A DNA stretch of 64,000 nucleotides from NCBI GenBank assembly GCA_040218815.1, contig JAVJQS010000008.1:186001-250000 (forward strand), given 5' to 3'. Within the stretch, counting starts at the first letter, position 1. Each line of letters starts with the position of its first letter. The position numbers were made by a program, and so were the translations under genes. Origin of the DNA: JAVJQS01 sp040218815. GTDB lineage: Bacteria > Bacteroidota > Bacteroidia > Flavobacteriales_E > Vicingaceae. The notes beneath the pieces were generated by a model, which was given only the letters and a program-made list of their open reading frames with translations, ran no database searches and was not told the origin of the DNA. This document shows positions 43,247 through 51,781 of this stretch, piece after piece.

Positions 43247-43624
43247 TTAATTTTCTTCTTGTATTTTTTTTATCTCTGCATCTGCCCAAAGTCCCTCTAT
43301 ATTATAAAATTCACGTTGTTCAGGCTGAAAAACATGTGCTACGACATTTACATAATCAAGGAGCACCCATTCTAAATTGGCAGTGCCTTCAACATGCCAA
43401 GGGTTTTCACCACAGGCTTTTTTTACTTCTTTTTCAATGGAATCTTTAATTGCTCCAACTTGTGTGCTTGAATTTGCTTCACATATTACAAAGTAATCGG
43501 TAACAGCACCACTTAATCCCTTTAAATTTAACTGAACTATATTTTTGCCTTTTTTTTCTTGTATACCTTTGACAATTAAGTCTGTCAATTCGTCTGATTT
43601 AAGCTGCTTTGCTATTTTCGCCAT
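43247..43624 (-). CDS. rsfS: Ribosomal silencing factor RsfS
   Basis: Small factor of 125 residues that binds the L14 protein of the large ribosomal subunit and blocks subunit joining in slow growth. The family pattern is visible: LSGAVTDYFVICEANSSTQVGAIKDSIEKEVKK, followed by PWHVEGTANLEWVLLDYVNVVAHVFQPEQREFYNIEGLWADA. It is the first gene of the rsfS-ftsH unit, 15 bases before ftsH, and divergent from birA. Confidence 0.96.
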   Translation of the reverse strand: MAKIAKQLKSDELTDLIVKGIQEKKGKNIVQLNLKGLSGAVTDYFVICEANSSTQVGAIKDSIEKEVKKACGENPWHVEGTANLEWVLLDYVNVVAHVFQPEQREFYNIEGLWADAEIKKIQEEN

Positions 43625-43646
43625 AAACTGTTTTACCGATAAAGTA

Positions 43647-43654
43647 CAAAAGTA
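43647..43654 (-). promoter_or_regulatory. -7 promoter box of rsfS-ftsH
   Basis: TACTTTTG on the minus strand, perfect TAnnTTTG match, 22 bases before the rsfS ATG at 43624. A -33 TTTG at standard spacing is not evident. Confidence 0.6.
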
Positions 43655-43710
43655 AGGATTTTAGACCCTTTAAAATATGTTCTTTTGTAGCTTTAAACCC
43701 CGATTAATAA

Positions 43711-44454
43711 ATGAATCGAAGCACACTCAATTTTAAAATTATTCAAATAGATTCAGGACTATCAACCAATATCTATGCCCAGAAACTCTTAAGACTAGAA
43801 AATGTTCAAGAAGGTCATGTATTACAAACTGATTTCCAAAAGGATGGCAAAGGGCAGCATGAAAAAAAATGGGATGCTGATATAGGTAAAAATCTGTTAT
43901 TCAGCATAATACTTCAACCAAATTTAACTGTAGAAGAACAATTCTTATTGAGCAAGTCAATTAGTGTTGGATTAAAAAACTACTTCGACAGTATGTCAGT
44001 TGGAGAAGTTAAAGTTAAATGGCCAAATGATATTTTAATAAATGGTGAGAAAATAGCTGGTATTTTAATTGAGAACAGTATTTATAAATCACGTATCAAA
44101 TTCTCTGTTGTTGGAATAGGGTTAAATGTTAATCAACTTTATTTTGATGATTACCAACGACCCGCTACCTCATTGATAAAGCTTAGTGGTAAAAAGTTTA
44201 AACTAAAGGAAACCTTAGAAGAAGTATTAGCTTATATAAATTCTGCCTATAGTTTAATGTTTTCTAATCCAAATGAGTTAAATAAAACTTATCTGCAATC
44301 TCTCTATGGCATTGGAAAACCAATGGAGTTTGAAGATAAAAGTGGAAAGTTTATTGGCGTTATACTCGGAGTTTTACCAAATGGAAGACTTCAATTGAAC
44401 TACAATGGGAAGTTGAAAGATTACGATTTAAAGGAACTTAAGTTTTTACGCTAA
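43711..44454 (+). CDS. birA: Biotin--[acetyl-CoA-carboxylase] ligase
   Basis: Attaches biotin to the carrier domain of acetyl-CoA carboxylase. The 247-residue protein is the short form without the DNA-binding helix-turn-helix of the Escherichia coli BirA repressor. The biotinyl-AMP site is GKGQHEKKWDADIGKNLLFSI, with the catalytic region VKWPNDILINGEKIAGILIENS and IGLNVNQ. It is divergent from rsfS. Its stop overlaps the end of the convergent SRPBCC gene by four bases, with no terminator in between. Confidence 0.95.
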   Translation: MNRSTLNFKIIQIDSGLSTNIYAQKLLRLENVQEGHVLQTDFQKDGKGQHEKKWDADIGKNLLFSIILQPNLTVEEQFLLSKSISVGLKNYFDSMSVGEVKVKWPNDILINGEKIAGILIENSIYKSRIKFSVVGIGLNVNQLYFDDYQRPATSLIKLSGKKFKLKETLEEVLAYINSAYSLMFSNPNELNKTYLQSLYGIGKPMEFEDKSGKFIGVILGVLPNGRLQLNYNGKLKDYDLKELKFLR

Positions 44455-44855
44455 AGCTTAAGTTCTGAAGCTTTATTTACGAGCATATTAAAGAAATTCC
44501 GAAGTGGTTTTTCAACCATCATTTTCATAAAAGTGTTGATTTCACCTCTAAAAATCATTTGAATTTGTGTTTGATCAGCTGATTGCTCTTCAAGTAAGAT
44601 ATCTAAATTGAAAGTAAAAGGAACTTTACCAAATGAAGAAATCATTATTTTCTTTGGTGCTTCTGTGGATTCTTTTTTAAGGCCAATTCTTGCCATGCCT
44701 TTAATCGTAAACTCACATTGATCATCGCTAGATTCCCATTTCTCTATTTTATCTGATGGCATCAATTGTTCCAAATTATTCAGATTACTTATAAACCCAA
44801 AAAGCGGCTCAATGCCATTAGGGGATATTTTTTTTTCAGTTTCTATTGTTGTCAT
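44451..44855 (-). CDS. SRPBCC-fold protein (START/Bet v1-like)
   Basis: Protein of 134 residues that reads as a single helix-grip (SRPBCC) domain: an opening strand ETEKKISPNGIEPLFGFISNLNNLEQLMP, a middle GMARIGLKKES and a last helix TFMKMMVEKPLRNFFNMLVNKASEL lining the pocket. Members bind lipids or other hydrophobic molecules. A specific role is not known. It overlaps pyrE by four bases on the same strand, so the two genes form a unit; the gene order pyrE-SRPBCC is common in Bacteroidota, to my knowledge. Confidence 0.8.
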   Translation of the reverse strand: MTTIETEKKISPNGIEPLFGFISNLNNLEQLMPSDKIEKWESSDDQCEFTIKGMARIGLKKESTEAPKKIMISSFGKVPFTFNLDILLEEQSADQTQIQMIFRGEINTFMKMMVEKPLRNFFNMLVNKASELKL

Positions 44856-45499
44856 ACGTATATATTCCAGTTGGCCGGGTCTCTTCTCCAGCTTTTAAGT
44901 GAGTCAATTTCATTTTTTTCAATATAGCCTTTCTCTAAAGCTACATCAATAAGGGTGTTGTAATCACATAAAGTGTAAAGGGGACAATTATAATGTTCAA
45001 AATTTTGCTTTGACAATTCAAAGCCATAAGAGAAGATTGCAAGCATTCCAACAACATTACATCCTGCTTGCCTTAGGGCGTCAACAGCCTTCAAGCTGCT
45101 CATACCAGTCGAAATTAAATCCTCAATTACCACTACTCGTTGCCCTGCTTCTACTACTCCTTCAATTTGATTTTGTAGTCCGTGTCCTTTACTTGAGGAG
45201 CGCACGTAAACTAGCGGTAATTCAAGATCTTGTGCAATTAGTGCAGCCTGAGCAATTCCCCCTGTAGCAACACCTGCAACTATATCAACTTGTCCAAACT
45301 TTTCTTGAATGGCATTCACATATTGTTGACGGATATAAGTTCGTGCTTTTGGAAAAGAGAGTGTTTTTCTATTATCGCAATAGATAGGAGATTGCCAACC
45401 TGATGCCCATTGAAATGGAACGGCCTTGTTTAATTGCACCGCTTTGATTTGTAATAAGAATTCTGCTACTTTTTGTGCGGTTTCTTCGTTTATTTGCAT
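44852..45499 (-). CDS. pyrE: Orotate phosphoribosyltransferase
   Basis: Forms OMP from orotate and PRPP in pyrimidine synthesis, 215 residues. The PRPP motif is VVVIEDLISTGMSSLKAV; also visible are FQWASGWQSPIYCDNR, the orotate/phosphate-site KGHGLQNQIEG, and VAGVATGGIAQAALIAQ. The start ATG (45499-45497) overlaps that of the divergent NUDIX gene in the palindrome CATG. The TACTTTTG box at 45504-45511 lies just four bases before the ATG, so the mRNA is probably leaderless. The SRPBCC gene overlaps its end. Confidence 0.96.
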   Translation of the reverse strand: MQINEETAQKVAEFLLQIKAVQLNKAVPFQWASGWQSPIYCDNRKTLSFPKARTYIRQQYVNAIQEKFGQVDIVAGVATGGIAQAALIAQDLELPLVYVRSSSKGHGLQNQIEGVVEAGQRVVVIEDLISTGMSSLKAVDALRQAGCNVVGMLAIFSYGFELSKQNFEHYNCPLYTLCDYNTLIDVALEKGYIEKNEIDSLKSWRRDPANWNIYV

Positions 45500-46115
45500 G
45501 GTGCAAAAGTATACAGTTTTTATAAATGACCACCTTGTTTCTATAACAGAAAAGGCGGAAAGTAATCAACAATATCATTCAGAGTTGTTTTTAAAACAAG
45601 CTCGTGAAGAAGAAATTGTGACCTTAGTGAAGTGGCTTCTTAAAGAATCTAAACAAATGAAGCTTGGACTGCTTAGTGATGCTCCACAGCAGCACTGGGA
45701 GTTGTTTCAAAAACAATTTACTATAATTGAAGCCGCTGGTGGACTTGTTAAAAATAAAAATGGAGCCTATCTTTTTATATACAGATTGGGGAAATGGGAT
45801 TTACCTAAAGGTAAAATTGAACAAGGAGAAAGTGCGAAGGTAGCAGCTGTAAGGGAGGTTGAAGAAGAGTGTGGTATCAGTCAACTAAAGCTTGGTAAAG
45901 AATTGCCACCCACCTATCATATATACCAACAAAAGCAGCAGTTAATTTTAAAACGTACCTATTGGTTTGAAATGAACTATAATGGGGACGAGGCATTAGT
46001 TCCCCAAGGGGAAGAAGGAATTGAAAAAGTAGTTTGGGTGCCCCAAAATAACCTTAAAGATCAGATAGAAAATACCTACGAAAGTTTAAAACCTATGATT
46101 GACAAGCTTTGTTAG
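45498..46115 (+). CDS. NUDIX hydrolase
   Basis: Hydrolase of nucleoside-diphosphate-linked compounds, 205 residues. The Nudix box is present and complete: GKIEQGESAKVAAVREVEEECGI matching GX5EX7REUXEEXGU. The N-terminal part (about 1-65, KYTVFINDHLVSITEKAE) is a small extra domain typical of a Bacteroidota subgroup. The start at 45498 is chosen because KYTVFINDH is the family start; longer readings would run into pyrE on the other strand. Substrate unknown. It converges with the SpoIIE phosphatase gene. Confidence 0.88.
   Translation: MVQKYTVFINDHLVSITEKAESNQQYHSELFLKQAREEEIVTLVKWLLKESKQMKLGLLSDAPQQHWELFQKQFTIIEAAGGLVKNKNGAYLFIYRLGKWDLPKGKIEQGESAKVAAVREVEEECGISQLKLGKELPPTYHIYQQKQQLILKRTYWFEMNYNGDEALVPQGEEGIEKVVWVPQNNLKDQIENTYESLKPMIDKLC
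45504..45511 (-). promoter_or_regulatory. -7 box of pyrE inside the NUDIX coding start
   Basis: TACTTTTG on the minus strand, perfect TAnnTTTG match, four bases before the pyrE ATG and lying inside the first codons of the divergent NUDIX gene. The predicted transcription start is at the pyrE start codon. Confidence 0.6.
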
Positions 46116-46158
46116 ACTTGTATTAACTTCTATAAATAGTCTAAATGCTAAAAACCAA

Positions 46159-48618
46159 TCAAATTCTAACACCCATTACGCAAACGTCATCGATTTGCTC
46201 TAAATCACCTTTCCATTTATCAAAGGCATAAAATAGTTTTTTTTCTTGAGCTCTCATTTTTAGCCCTGCTAGTTCAGTAATGAGACGCTTAAAAGGCTTG
46301 TACATGAATTTTTTTCCTTTTTTGCCACCAAATTGGTCTGCATAACCATCAGAGAAGATATAAAGCGAATCACCTTTCGTTAATTGCACAGAGTGGCTTT
46401 TAAAGGAAGTTCTATATTCATATTTCCCAATCGGTTGCTTATCTGCTTTAATTTCAAAAAGACAATGAGTTGAATTATCTACTTCTTGCCTTGAAGCTGA
46501 TGAAGGTAAAGGGTTAGCATCAATGTTATCTTCTGCTTTTCTAACAATGTATAATGGATTATTTGCGCCTGCAAATACCAATTCATTTGTTTTTCTATTT
46601 AATCGACATAATGCTATATCCATCCCATCTTTTATAGATTCATTTGATTGTGAAAAAGTGTCTTCAACTAGCTCATTCAGCTTATCAAGCATATTAGCAG
46701 GTTCATAAATATCAAATTCTTTGAGGACTCGATTTAACCCATTATGTCCAACAACACTAACTAATGCTCCAGGGACTCCATGACCAGTGCAATCAACTGC
46801 TGCGAAAAAAACATAGTCATCTTTTTGATCTAGCCAATAAAAGTCACCACTAACAATATCTTTTGGTTGAAATAACACAAAGGAATTAGGTAAAAATTCA
46901 GCTAAGGTTTTTTCAGATGGTAATATTGTATTTTGTATACGCTTAGCATAATTAATACTGTCAACAATTTCTCTATTTTTCTCCTCAATTACTATATTTT
47001 TCTCTTCAACCTCTTCTTTTTGTGCAGTAATAATTTCATTGGCCTTCTGTTTGTTTTTATACCCTTTAAAAAGAACAAAAGCTAATCCTAGCATGAAAAG
47101 AAATCCTATCCCTCCAATTATAGTATAACTCCTTTGACGTTGAATTGCGGCTTCTTGTTTAAGGTCTTTCTCACGCTGCAATAATTCTTGTTTTTTTGTT
47201 TCAGCAGCGCGATTTAAGCTATCCTGATATTGAATTTTATCAAATTCATAGCGCATCGCTTTTTGGGTAATAACTCGTGTTTTTTCTTGATTTATTAAAC
47301 TGTCGCGTTTTGCTATGTATAATCTATAGTATTTAAATGCTTGAGCTGTATTGCCTTTCTGTTCATAGGCATCTGATAGGCAATCACAAGCTTCTCTTTC
47401 AATTTGAAGCAAGCCCAGCTTTGAAGCTATCTCTAAACTTTCTTTACATTTCTTAATAGCACTTGAAAGTTGTTTTTTTTCAATTTCCAATGCTCCTAAA
47501 AATTGGAGCGATCTAGCAATTCCTTCTTTGTCACCGAGAGCTCGTTGAATAGAAATTGACTTTTTAAAGAAAAATTCTCCTTCATCAAATTTTCTTTGCT
47601 CTACCTTAATTTTTCCAATATTTCGTAATGATTCTGACATGCCAACTGTCTGCTCACCTAGTTCTTCCTGTATTGCTAAAGCAGCATTGAAATTAGCAAG
47701 AGCATTATGAAAATCGCCTTTTTTCTTATAAATGTCCCCAATATTGTTCCGCACATTAGCAAGTGCATTAGACTTGTTTGAAGTTAATTCGAGAGCTGCT
47801 TTTGACTGCTCATAATATTCTAATGCTTTTTCGTTTTGATCAAGACTATTGTAAATATTTCCAATGTTTGTTAACACGTTTGCGTAAGCATCAGATTCAT
47901 CTTCAATATCTTCAAGAAGCTTTAACGCTTTCAAATAATGATCTAAGGCAAAAGGGAGATTGCCTTTGGACTTATATATTCTTCCAATATTATTATAAGT
48001 GTTTGCTACTCCCCTGCTTTTAGTTTCCAAAGAATCAAAGATGGTAATCGCATTCCTAAAACTTTCGATGGCCTGATCGAAATCTCCCCTATCGTTATGA
48101 ATTAAACCCAAATTGTTATAGATATTAGCTATGTCAACTGTTTTCTTAGTTAGGTTGCTGTATTCAATTAAAGCTAAGTCATAAGCATCAACTGCTAAGT
48201 CAAGCTTCCCTTGATTCCAATAAACAAGTCCAATATTATTTTGAACCATGGCCTTTAACTTTCGATTATCTAAATTCTTTGCTTCATCTTTAGCCTTATT
48301 AAAATATACTAGGGAGGAGTCAAACTCGCCTTTAACAGCAAAGGAAGTAGCTAAATCATTTATGGAGTTAACCAATAATGACTTTTTGTATGGCTTTTTC
48401 CATAATTTAATGGCCGAGCGAGCAATTATTTTTGTTGTATCAGGTTTGGAATACATGTACTCCCATGATAATTTATTTAAGGCGTTTATCTTGGAGGAAT
48501 CTGAAGAACTGGACTCTATAACCATTTTAAGAGAGTCTACCTTTTTATTCTCATTGCAGAAAACAGAAAAAAAAGGAAAACAAATCAGTAAAAAAAAATG
48601 GAATAAATACTGTTTCAT
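46159..48618 (-). CDS. TPR-repeat / SpoIIE-type serine phosphatase
   Basis: Membrane signalling protein of 819 residues. A signal peptide or anchor (about 1-20) is followed by a long run of tetratricopeptide repeats (about 60-430, many NNIGxIY motifs), a coiled-coil, one membrane segment (about 497-515), another coiled-coil and a PP2C-like SpoIIE phosphatase domain (about 570-819). Metal-site residues are seen in SGDFYWLDQ, AVDCTGHGVPGALVS, FSDGYADQFGG and IDDVCVMGV. The TPR part should lie outside the cytoplasm and the phosphatase inside. Such phosphatases act on STAS-type switch proteins; the SiaC-like protein at 9.1 kb is a candidate target. Confidence 0.9.
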   Translation of the reverse strand: MKQYLFHFFLLICFPFFSVFCNENKKVDSLKMVIESSSSDSSKINALNKLSWEYMYSKPDTTKIIARSAIKLWKKPYKKSLLVNSINDLATSFAVKGEFDSSLVYFNKAKDEAKNLDNRKLKAMVQNNIGLVYWNQGKLDLAVDAYDLALIEYSNLTKKTVDIANIYNNLGLIHNDRGDFDQAIESFRNAITIFDSLETKSRGVANTYNNIGRIYKSKGNLPFALDHYLKALKLLEDIEDESDAYANVLTNIGNIYNSLDQNEKALEYYEQSKAALELTSNKSNALANVRNNIGDIYKKKGDFHNALANFNAALAIQEELGEQTVGMSESLRNIGKIKVEQRKFDEGEFFFKKSISIQRALGDKEGIARSLQFLGALEIEKKQLSSAIKKCKESLEIASKLGLLQIEREACDCLSDAYEQKGNTAQAFKYYRLYIAKRDSLINQEKTRVITQKAMRYEFDKIQYQDSLNRAAETKKQELLQREKDLKQEAAIQRQRSYTIIGGIGFLFMLGLAFVLFKGYKNKQKANEIITAQKEEVEEKNIVIEEKNREIVDSINYAKRIQNTILPSEKTLAEFLPNSFVLFQPKDIVSGDFYWLDQKDDYVFFAAVDCTGHGVPGALVSVVGHNGLNRVLKEFDIYEPANMLDKLNELVEDTFSQSNESIKDGMDIALCRLNRKTNELVFAGANNPLYIVRKAEDNIDANPLPSSASRQEVDNSTHCLFEIKADKQPIGKYEYRTSFKSHSVQLTKGDSLYIFSDGYADQFGGKKGKKFMYKPFKRLITELAGLKMRAQEKKLFYAFDKWKGDLEQIDDVCVMGVRI

Positions 48619-48629
48619 TTACTTCAAAA

Positions 48630-48776
48630 TTAACCAATTATAGTTCTAATAGTAAAACTTTTAAAAATCCTAAAAGTAGCGTATTCCTTAGGTCTAGATT
48701 TAGGTGTTAAAATACTATGCATATTAAAAATACTAGCTGTTGTTCTTCTGTTTTTTAAGTTTTGTTGTTGTGCCAT
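48630..48776 (-). CDS. Small reading frame with a strong Shine-Dalgarno (48 residues, unknown)
   Basis: A 48-residue frame starting MAQQQNLKNRRTTASIF and ending FTIRTIIG with a TAA stop. It is preceded by AAGGAG six bases before the ATG, a strong Shine-Dalgarno, which is unusual here as most genes in the window lack one. The product is basic with no Cys and no clear signal peptide. It lies 11 bases upstream of the TPR/SpoIIE gene on the same strand, so it could be a leader peptide or a small gene of that unit. A TACTTTTA box (48671-48678) inside it may instead be the promoter of the phosphatase gene. I recognise no family. Confidence 0.4.
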   Translation of the reverse strand: MAQQQNLKNRRTTASIFNMHSILTPKSRPKEYATFRIFKSFTIRTIIG

Positions 48777-48812
48777 ATAATTCTCCTTATATTGATTGTT
48801 GTCTTTGGAATG

Positions 48813-48830
48813 AAAGACTTATAAGTCTTT
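48813..48830. promoter_or_regulatory. 18-bp perfect palindrome, candidate operator
   Basis: AAAGACTTATAAGTCTTT is its own reverse complement over all 18 bases. It sits just before the TAAATTTG promoter box (48832-48839) of the M16 peptidase gene and 37 bases before the small reading frame on the other strand, the position expected of a dimeric repressor site. Confidence 0.55.
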
Positions 48831-48831
48831 G

Positions 48832-48839
48832 TAAATTTG
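48832..48839 (+). promoter_or_regulatory. -7 promoter box of the M16 peptidase gene
   Basis: TAAATTTG, a perfect TAnnTTTG match. A TTTG at 48804-48807 lies 24 bases upstream, somewhat longer than the usual -33 spacing. The leader to the ATG at 48927 would be about 80 bases. Confidence 0.5.
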
Positions 48840-48926
48840 AATGAGAAGCTGCTGTAGTTGAACACACAACTGTTATACTCGATAAAAATCGTATTTTGCA
48901 AATTCAATCATTCTAAACTAATCAAT

Positions 48927-51731
48927 ATGAAAAAGTCGCTATTCTTATTTTTTGGGCTTGCATTCCTAGCACTGCCTTTTACCGCTCAAGAACTTTCAGA
49001 TCAACTGCCAGTAAATCCAAATGTAAAAATTGGAAAGCTCGACAATGGGGTGACCTATTATGCAGAACAAAATCCAAAACCTGAGGATAAATTAGAGTTG
49101 CGTTTAGTAATAAATGCCGGTTCTATTTTGGAAGATGAAGACCAATTAGGTCTAGCTCACTTTATGGAGCATATGAATTTTAATGGCACCAAAAATTTTG
49201 AGAAGAACGATTTAGTTGATTATTTACAAAGTATAGGAGTAAAATTTGGAGCTGATTTAAATGCTTACACCTCTTTTGATGAAACAGTTTATATTTTGCC
49301 AATTCCATGTGATGATCCTGAGAAATTAGAAAAAGGCTTTCAAGTTGTTGAGGATTGGGCCCACAATGCAACATTATTAGAAGAAAATATTGATGATGAG
49401 AGAGGTGTAGTTTTAGAAGAGTACCGTCTGGGATTGGGTAGTGATAAGCGAATGCTAAGAGAGTATTTACCAAAAATGATGTACGGCTCAAAATACGTTG
49501 ATCGATTGCCGATAGGTACAAAAGAAGTATTAGAAAACTTCGATTATGAAGCAGTCAGAAGGTACTACAATGATTGGTATCGTCCAGATTTAATGGCAAT
49601 AATAGCTGTTGGAGACCTAGAGGTTGATAAAATAGTTGAAAAAATTAAGACTCACTTTTCAAGGATTGAAATGCCCGAAAATCCAAGAGAAAGAGAGGTT
49701 TATGACCTTCCTAATCATGACGAAACGTTTATATCTGTTGCTTCAGATAAAGAAGCGGCATTTGCAAATGTTCAATTATTGTATAAGGATTATGATGAGG
49801 CTAAACCATTAAAAACCTATGGCGATTATAGAGAAATGTTGAAGAAGCGGCTTTTTTCAACAATGTTAAATAATCGACTAAATGAAATCCGAAATAATCC
49901 GAACCCACCCTTTGCATTTGGAGGAACATATTATGGAGGAACATATGCTAGAACAAAGAATGCATATCAATCTTATGCCTACACGAGTCCGGATGATCAA
50001 TTGAGAGCACTAAAGATGTTATTAGTTGAGAATAAGCGAGTTCAAGAACATGGGTTTTTAGCTTCAGAGCTTGAACGAGCAAACAAAAGCCTTATAGCTT
50101 CTATTGAGAAACAATATAACGATAGAGATAAGCGAGAGAGCGAAAGAATAGTTGGAGAGTATGTTAGAAATTTTTTGGAGGAAGAAGCAATGCCGGGTTT
50201 ATCGGTTGAATATGATTTATATAAAAATTACTTGCCTAGCATAAAACTCGAGGAGGTAAATGCATTAATCGATGGATTTATTCATGATGATAATCGAGTT
50301 ATTATACTTACCGGTCCTGAAAAAGAAGAAGCTGAACAAATAAAAGAAGAGGAAGTGAGAGAAGTGTTAGCTGAAGTTGAAGGGATGATGATTGAACCTT
50401 ATGTAGATGATGAAGTGCCAACTACCCTAATTGAAGAGTTGCCTGCAAAGGGAAGTATTACTTCTATCACTAAAAACGATAAAATTGGAACTAAAACACT
50501 AAATTTAGATAATGGTGTAAAAGTGACCTATAAAATAACTGACTTCAAAAATGATGAAGTTTTATTTAGAGCCTATAGTAAAGGAGGAACAAGTTTATAT
50601 ACTGATGAAGAGTTAATGCAAACTACTTTTGCTAATGGCGGACTTGCTAGTGCTGGAATAGGAGGTTATTCTTTAAATGAATTGCAGCGATTTATGAGTG
50701 GTAAAATCGTGAGAGTAAGTCCTTATATATCTTCAGATGGTGAAAATATGTCTGGAAGTGCTGCACCAAAAGATTTGGAGACCTTATTTCAAATGACATA
50801 CCTTTATTTTACTGACTTAAATAAAGACGAAGAAGCTTATCAATCTTATATTGATAAGCAAAAGGGATTTTTAGGTAACTTAATGGCTGACCCTAGTTTT
50901 TATTTCAGTAATGAAGTAGGTGAGCATAGAAATGAGGGTAACCCCAGGTTTAGTGGATTTCCAACACCTGAAAAATATGACAATGCTGATTATGACTTGG
51001 CATTTGCTAAATACAATGAGCGATTTGCAAATGCAGGCGACTTCCATTTCTTTTTTGTTGGAAATGTAGATGAAGGTCAGTTAAAACAATATGCTGAACA
51101 ATATTTGGCAAGTTTGCCATCAAACGGTACTGAAGATTCAATCTTAGTGCCTGATTTTCGATATAAGGATGAATTTGAAAAATATGTTATCAATAGGGGA
51201 GAAGATCCAAAAAGCAGGGTTCGAATTTCTTGGGAAGAGGAAATGGAGTTTGATGAAAAAACCAAGTTTGAGATGGATGCTTTAGGAGAGGTATTAAGTA
51301 TTAAGTTGATTGAAGAACTCAGAGAGAAAGAAAGTGGAGTTTATGGAGTTGGTGCTAGAGGAGGGTTTAGTAAAGTTCCTTATGAAAAGGCCTATTTTTC
51401 TATTTCCTTTCCTTGTGGTCCTGAAAATGTGGACAAACTAATTAAAGTTGCTTTAGCAGAGGTTGAAAAGATTAAAAAGGATGGAGTTCAAGCTAAAGAT
51501 CTTGCAAAAGTAAAAGAAACTTATCTATTGGAGCATAAGGTAAATATGAAAACCAACCGCTATTGGTTGAACTTATTGGTTGAAGCTGAAAAAGGTGAAG
51601 GAAACCCTGAAAAAGTCTTGGACTTTGAAAAAAAGGTTAACGAATTGACTTCTGATGAGTTAAAGTCTATTGCCAATAAGTATCTAGACGATGCTTATTT
51701 TGTGGCGGTTTTAATGCCAGATGAAAAATAG
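48927..51731 (+). CDS. M16-family zinc peptidase (periplasmic)
   Basis: Large M16 (pitrilysin/insulinase-type) peptidase of 934 residues from the ATG at 48927. A clear signal peptide (MKKSLFLFFGLAFLALPFTA-QE) decides this start over the TTG at 48858. The inverted zinc motif HFMEH (His78, Glu81, His82) and the downstream Glu in DERGVVLEEYR are in the first M16 unit; the second unit lacks HxxEH, as usual for a two-unit clam-shell. It probably degrades peptides in the periplasm. It is preceded by a promoter box and an 18-bp palindrome; the DUF547 gene starts immediately after. Confidence 0.93.
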   Translation: MKKSLFLFFGLAFLALPFTAQELSDQLPVNPNVKIGKLDNGVTYYAEQNPKPEDKLELRLVINAGSILEDEDQLGLAHFMEHMNFNGTKNFEKNDLVDYLQSIGVKFGADLNAYTSFDETVYILPIPCDDPEKLEKGFQVVEDWAHNATLLEENIDDERGVVLEEYRLGLGSDKRMLREYLPKMMYGSKYVDRLPIGTKEVLENFDYEAVRRYYNDWYRPDLMAIIAVGDLEVDKIVEKIKTHFSRIEMPENPREREVYDLPNHDETFISVASDKEAAFANVQLLYKDYDEAKPLKTYGDYREMLKKRLFSTMLNNRLNEIRNNPNPPFAFGGTYYGGTYARTKNAYQSYAYTSPDDQLRALKMLLVENKRVQEHGFLASELERANKSLIASIEKQYNDRDKRESERIVGEYVRNFLEEEAMPGLSVEYDLYKNYLPSIKLEEVNALIDGFIHDDNRVIILTGPEKEEAEQIKEEEVREVLAEVEGMMIEPYVDDEVPTTLIEELPAKGSITSITKNDKIGTKTLNLDNGVKVTYKITDFKNDEVLFRAYSKGGTSLYTDEELMQTTFANGGLASAGIGGYSLNELQRFMSGKIVRVSPYISSDGENMSGSAAPKDLETLFQMTYLYFTDLNKDEEAYQSYIDKQKGFLGNLMADPSFYFSNEVGEHRNEGNPRFSGFPTPEKYDNADYDLAFAKYNERFANAGDFHFFFVGNVDEGQLKQYAEQYLASLPSNGTEDSILVPDFRYKDEFEKYVINRGEDPKSRVRISWEEEMEFDEKTKFEMDALGEVLSIKLIEELREKESGVYGVGARGGFSKVPYEKAYFSISFPCGPENVDKLIKVALAEVEKIKKDGVQAKDLAKVKETYLLEHKVNMKTNRYWLNLLVEAEKGEGNPEKVLDFEKKVNELTSDELKSIANKYLDDAYFVAVLMPDEK

Positions 51732-51781
51732 TGAATAGTAGATTATATTTAGCAGATTGTTTAATTCTTAAACTAGAAAAA

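Noticed and set aside
48248..48643. Plus-strand open frame of 131 codons over the TPR gene
   Set aside because: It is antisense to the TPR repeats and signal peptide, which are clearly coding; no family resemblance.
48858..48926. TTG start of the M16 peptidase 23 codons upstream
   Set aside because: It would place residues before a good signal peptide; the ATG at 48927 starts the signal peptide.
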